From Larix sibirica (taxonomy: Eukaryota > Streptophyta > Pinopsida > Pinales > Pinaceae): DNA of 10,692 nt. The notes under the pieces are model-generated. The model did no database searches, was not told where the DNA came from, and worked only from the letters and a program-made list of their open reading frames with translations. Where the stretch lies: contig NWUY0305063089.1 in NCBI GenBank assembly GCA_004151065.3, positions 1-10,692 on the forward strand, read 5' to 3'. Below are positions 9,025 to 10,692 of this stretch, piece after piece. The position numbers were made by a program, and so were the translations under genes. Position 1 is the stretch's first letter. Each line of letters begins with the position of its first letter.

Positions 9025-9360
9025 GGTTTCAGGATGCACATAAAATGGTTTAAGGAAACCGCTTTCTAGGCCCTAACTCGACAAAAGGTTGCCACGTGTA
9101 AGTAGCAGTATTCATTCAGGAGCGATCCCGGGTCATTAAAGTCCAAGCATATTGGGCATCCTGGAAGAGCCATTATCGCTCATCTTACTTCTTGATCACC
9201 TTGGGACGAGTGCAGTTGCCAGTGCATCTTTGTGTGTGGAGCCCGCTTTCATCATCGATCGGCTGTCCAACGGCTTACGATCGAGGAAAATAGCTCAGCT
9301 ACTCTTTATGGTTTCAGGGCCTCAAAAATGTGGTTTAGGGAAACCACTCTTCACCCCCTG
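9025..9360. repeat. Imperfect direct repeat with a hairpin inside the putative U3
   Basis: Two related stretches start with GGTTTCAGG at 9025 and 9310, and each contains a small hairpin: GGTTT-AAGG-AAACC at 9047-9060 and TGGTTT-AGGG-AAACCA at 9331-9346. Similarity covers roughly 40 to 50 bp per copy. Duplicated short blocks in U3 are often enhancer-like, but no factor binding is shown here. Confidence 0.5.
9091..9098 (-). promoter_or_regulatory. G-box / ABRE-like element in putative U3
   Basis: The palindromic CACGTG core lies at 9093-9098, and on the minus strand it reads ACACGTGGC, which includes the ACGTGGC form bound by plant bZIP factors in abscisic acid and stress responses. It sits about 280 bp upstream of the TATA box. 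A weaker ACGTGG is on the plus strand near 8859-8864. Single short motifs are expected by chance, so this is only a candidate. Confidence 0.3.
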
Positions 9361-9379
9361 AATTATTATGGGGATGACA

Positions 9380-9593
9380 TGCTTCCATGGTGGTTTTCCT
9401 TCAGGGACGCCCTGCGCGTGTTGAAACTCGAACTCCTCCCACACCCTGACGGGATCACACCGGTTATTTTTTGTTGTTGATTTTCTCAAGATGCCCGCTA
9501 GCTCTTGTAGTTTTTATATGGCAAGTCCACCTATCATGTAAATTTCCCTACTGAGCGGTGGCGATCTTCTCTTATGGTGCAACTGATCTTCCC
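9380..9593. other. Stretch between the two elements, no gene seen
   Basis: About 210 bp between the proposed LTR start of the minus-strand element and the ATG of the plus-strand frame. The phase of the plus-strand frame is closed by a TGA at 9552-9554. It may belong to the plus-strand element or be the junction. I find no domain, tRNA or clear repeat. Confidence 0.4.
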
Positions 9594-10692
9594 ATGGCCG
9601 CTTTTGCTGATGATAAGAGTACTAACATGATCCATCCGCAACACCACCACCGCAATCCATGAATCAACGATCCTTGCAATGCTTTCCTGGGTGAATACAG
9701 TCCATCACTTGATCTCGATGAATATTTTTGTCCCATTATGGGCTACAACATCTCCTTTGTGCCTGTGGCTTAGTGCACCTCCAAAATACATTTTTCAACT
9801 GTTTCCATAAAAGAACCTTCAACCCCTATCTCCTTAGATGATAATCAATGGCCAAGCCGAAAACATATTCATGGTTTCTATGGAAAATATTTGTTGTCCC
9901 CTCTGAAACTATGCATCCACTTCAAAATTGTTTTAAAGCCATCTAGCATAGAGGTGTGTGCCACAACTTTACATGTGCACCACAACTTTTCACATCCTGT
10001 CCCAATCCACGTGTTGCCACCATGAATTCTACATCTCTTTTATTCTATTAGCAATCTATCCCAATATCCTCCTTTATATACTAATTCTAAGGAGGTTGTT
10101 TCATTTCCATCCTCTAGCTCAGATTCAAAGGAATTTTTTCCTAATAATCTAACTGATAATCTAGGAGTAGCTATAAACATTATGAAAAACTAGATCTCGA
10201 AAACATTAAACCTTGCAAACTTGAGACCTACCCCTACCATCTTTGAATTAGCATATAGATCCACTATTTGTCTAGAGGGGATAATTGAATATGTGATCAT
10301 TTCAATAGACTCTTGGGAGTACCCGGCTGATTTCGTTGTTCTACAAACAAATTCTCGCCTTGAGGGTCAACATTCAATTATGGGAAGGCCATGGATAGCC
10401 ACAACTGATGCTTATATCAGCTACAGATCATGAAATATGATGCTCCCCCATGGGGACTCTATGAAAAATTTGAATCTCTACCCTCCAACAAGGCCTATTA
10501 TGAATTGTGAAGATTAGTATGGGCTCATTTCGAAATCGAAAATGAAAATAAGCATCTTATCCTCACCATCAGTAAAGATATGACTTCCAAGGATGAGAGA
10601 GAGAATGATGCTATCTCTAGTCTTATTAGTAACCCACCCTCTGTTTTGTTATATTTTTAAATTTTATTCAATATTATCTAGGATCTTATCTG
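9594..10692 (+). pseudogene. Second Ty3/gypsy element, protease-containing frame, 3' part outside window
   Basis: One plus-strand phase runs from ATG 9594 (MAAFADDKSTNMIHPQHHH) to about 10500 with five in-frame stops, then shifts phase near 10490-10520 and continues as EIENENKHLILTISKDMTS. Recognisable content is the retropepsin at 10152-10432; the preceding 180 codons are low-complexity, His/Pro/Ser-rich and unassigned. No RT is reached before the window ends, and no capsid or zinc knuckle is visible upstream, so the front of this element is missing or lies across the other insertion. Decay style, stops with few indels, is the same as in the minus-strand element. The protein differs from the protease at 7370-7800, so it is another family and not a reversed copy. 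Confidence 0.75.
10152..10432 (+). pseudogene. Retropepsin domain of plus-strand element, active-site Asp lost
   Basis: The segment reads NLGVAINIM (active-site region, from 10158), NLRPTPTIFELAYRST, EGIIEYVIISIDSWEYPADF and SIMGRPWIATTDAYI, matching the retropepsin fold of plant Ty3/gypsy pol: active-site loop, flap strands and the hydrophobic-Gly-Arg-Pro-Trp motif. The expected D-L-G reads N-L-G (AAT at 10158-10160, one G-to-A step from GAT), so the catalytic Asp is gone. A TAG follows at 10191-10193 and a TGA at 10431-10433. I am confident of the domain, less so of its clade. Confidence 0.85.

Larger units (their letters stand above)
1..9379 (-). mobile_element. Degenerate Ty3/gypsy LTR retrotransposon, 3' end outside window
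   Basis: Minus-strand reading gives, in order, gag start, retropepsin, capsid-like block, reverse transcriptase, RNase H, integrase and a further long reading frame, all in one orientation. Protease-RT-RNase H-integrase is the Ty3/gypsy order, not Ty1/copia. The integrase ends in a GPY-type module without a chromodomain, so a non-chromovirus lineage (Tat/Athila-like or related) is more likely than a chromovirus. The body carries many in-frame stops and about four frameshifts, so it cannot act autonomously. The left part runs off the window, so no 3' LTR or target duplication can be compared. The upper limit at 9379 is only the proposed LTR start; the family assignment is firm and that boundary is not. 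Confidence 0.9.
8732..9379 (-). mobile_element. Putative 5' LTR of the minus-strand element
   Basis: The region lies immediately upstream of the primer-binding-like site, has no credible gene on either strand and contains a TATA box in the right orientation. If it begins at 9379 it opens TGTCATCCCC and closes with CA at 8732: TG...CA ends and about 648 bp, a usual size for a plant LTR. It is richer in G, C and CpG than the element body. The start is a guess from the TG motif; the partner 3' LTR lies beyond base 1, so the boundaries cannot be confirmed here. R and U5 would be short, roughly 50 bp downstream of the expected start site. Confidence 0.42.

Noticed and set aside
9025-9310. Link between the U3 repeat spacing (285 bp) and the 285-bp RNase H unit
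   Set aside because: The sequences are unrelated; the equal distance is a coincidence.
9152-9480. Two overlapping plus-strand open frames
   Set aside because: They lie in the GC-richer putative LTR, where stops are rarer, and show no domain or conserved motif.

Overview
The window looks like nuclear DNA of a vascular plant with a large, repeat-rich genome. It is AT-rich, and nearly everything legible is decayed LTR retrotransposon. The host group cannot be fixed from the sequence; my weak impression is a fern or gymnosperm-like element family. I see no host gene, tRNA, rRNA, CRISPR array or bacterial gene. None of the large elements has an uninterrupted reading frame.

Bases 1 to about 9379 read on the minus strand as one degenerate Ty3/gypsy (Metaviridae-type) element, with its 3' end cut off by the window edge. 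From high to low coordinates the order is: putative 5' LTR (about 9379-8732, TATA box at 8811-8818), primer-binding-like site (8720-8731), gag-pol (ATG at 8679, stop at 2942), a 420-bp spacer, then a second long reading frame (2522 to beyond base 1). gag-pol was probably one fused frame: gag N-terminus, degenerate zinc knuckle, retropepsin, a capsid-like Retrotrans_gag block, reverse transcriptase, RNase H, and integrase with a GPY-type C-terminus and no chromodomain. A capsid-like block between protease and reverse transcriptase is not the textbook order. The frame is broken by about four frameshifts and many point-mutation stops, most of which look like C-to-T or G-to-A changes.

Two later events mark the element. 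The start of RNase H (with the end of RT) is present as a tandem triplication of a 285-bp unit (4511-5350). All copies share the same stops and frameshift, so the array formed after the gene died. The promoter-proximal end (about 8450-9480) is clearly richer in CpG than the CpG-poor body, and there the first 76 gag codons are still open.

The 2522-to-1 frame is the least explained part. About 840 codons stay in one phase with roughly 19 stops and no frameshift. It has a basic N-terminus, a hydrophobic central part, a nuclear-localisation-like basic patch and a coiled-coil-like end. I read it as an extra 3' ORF of the retroelement, function unknown.

From 9594 to the right edge, on the plus strand, lies part of a second Ty3/gypsy element. 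Its retropepsin is recognisable but the active-site Asp is replaced by Asn. The opposite orientations and the abutting ends fit nested or adjacent insertion; the proof (target-site duplication, matching 3' LTR) lies outside the window.
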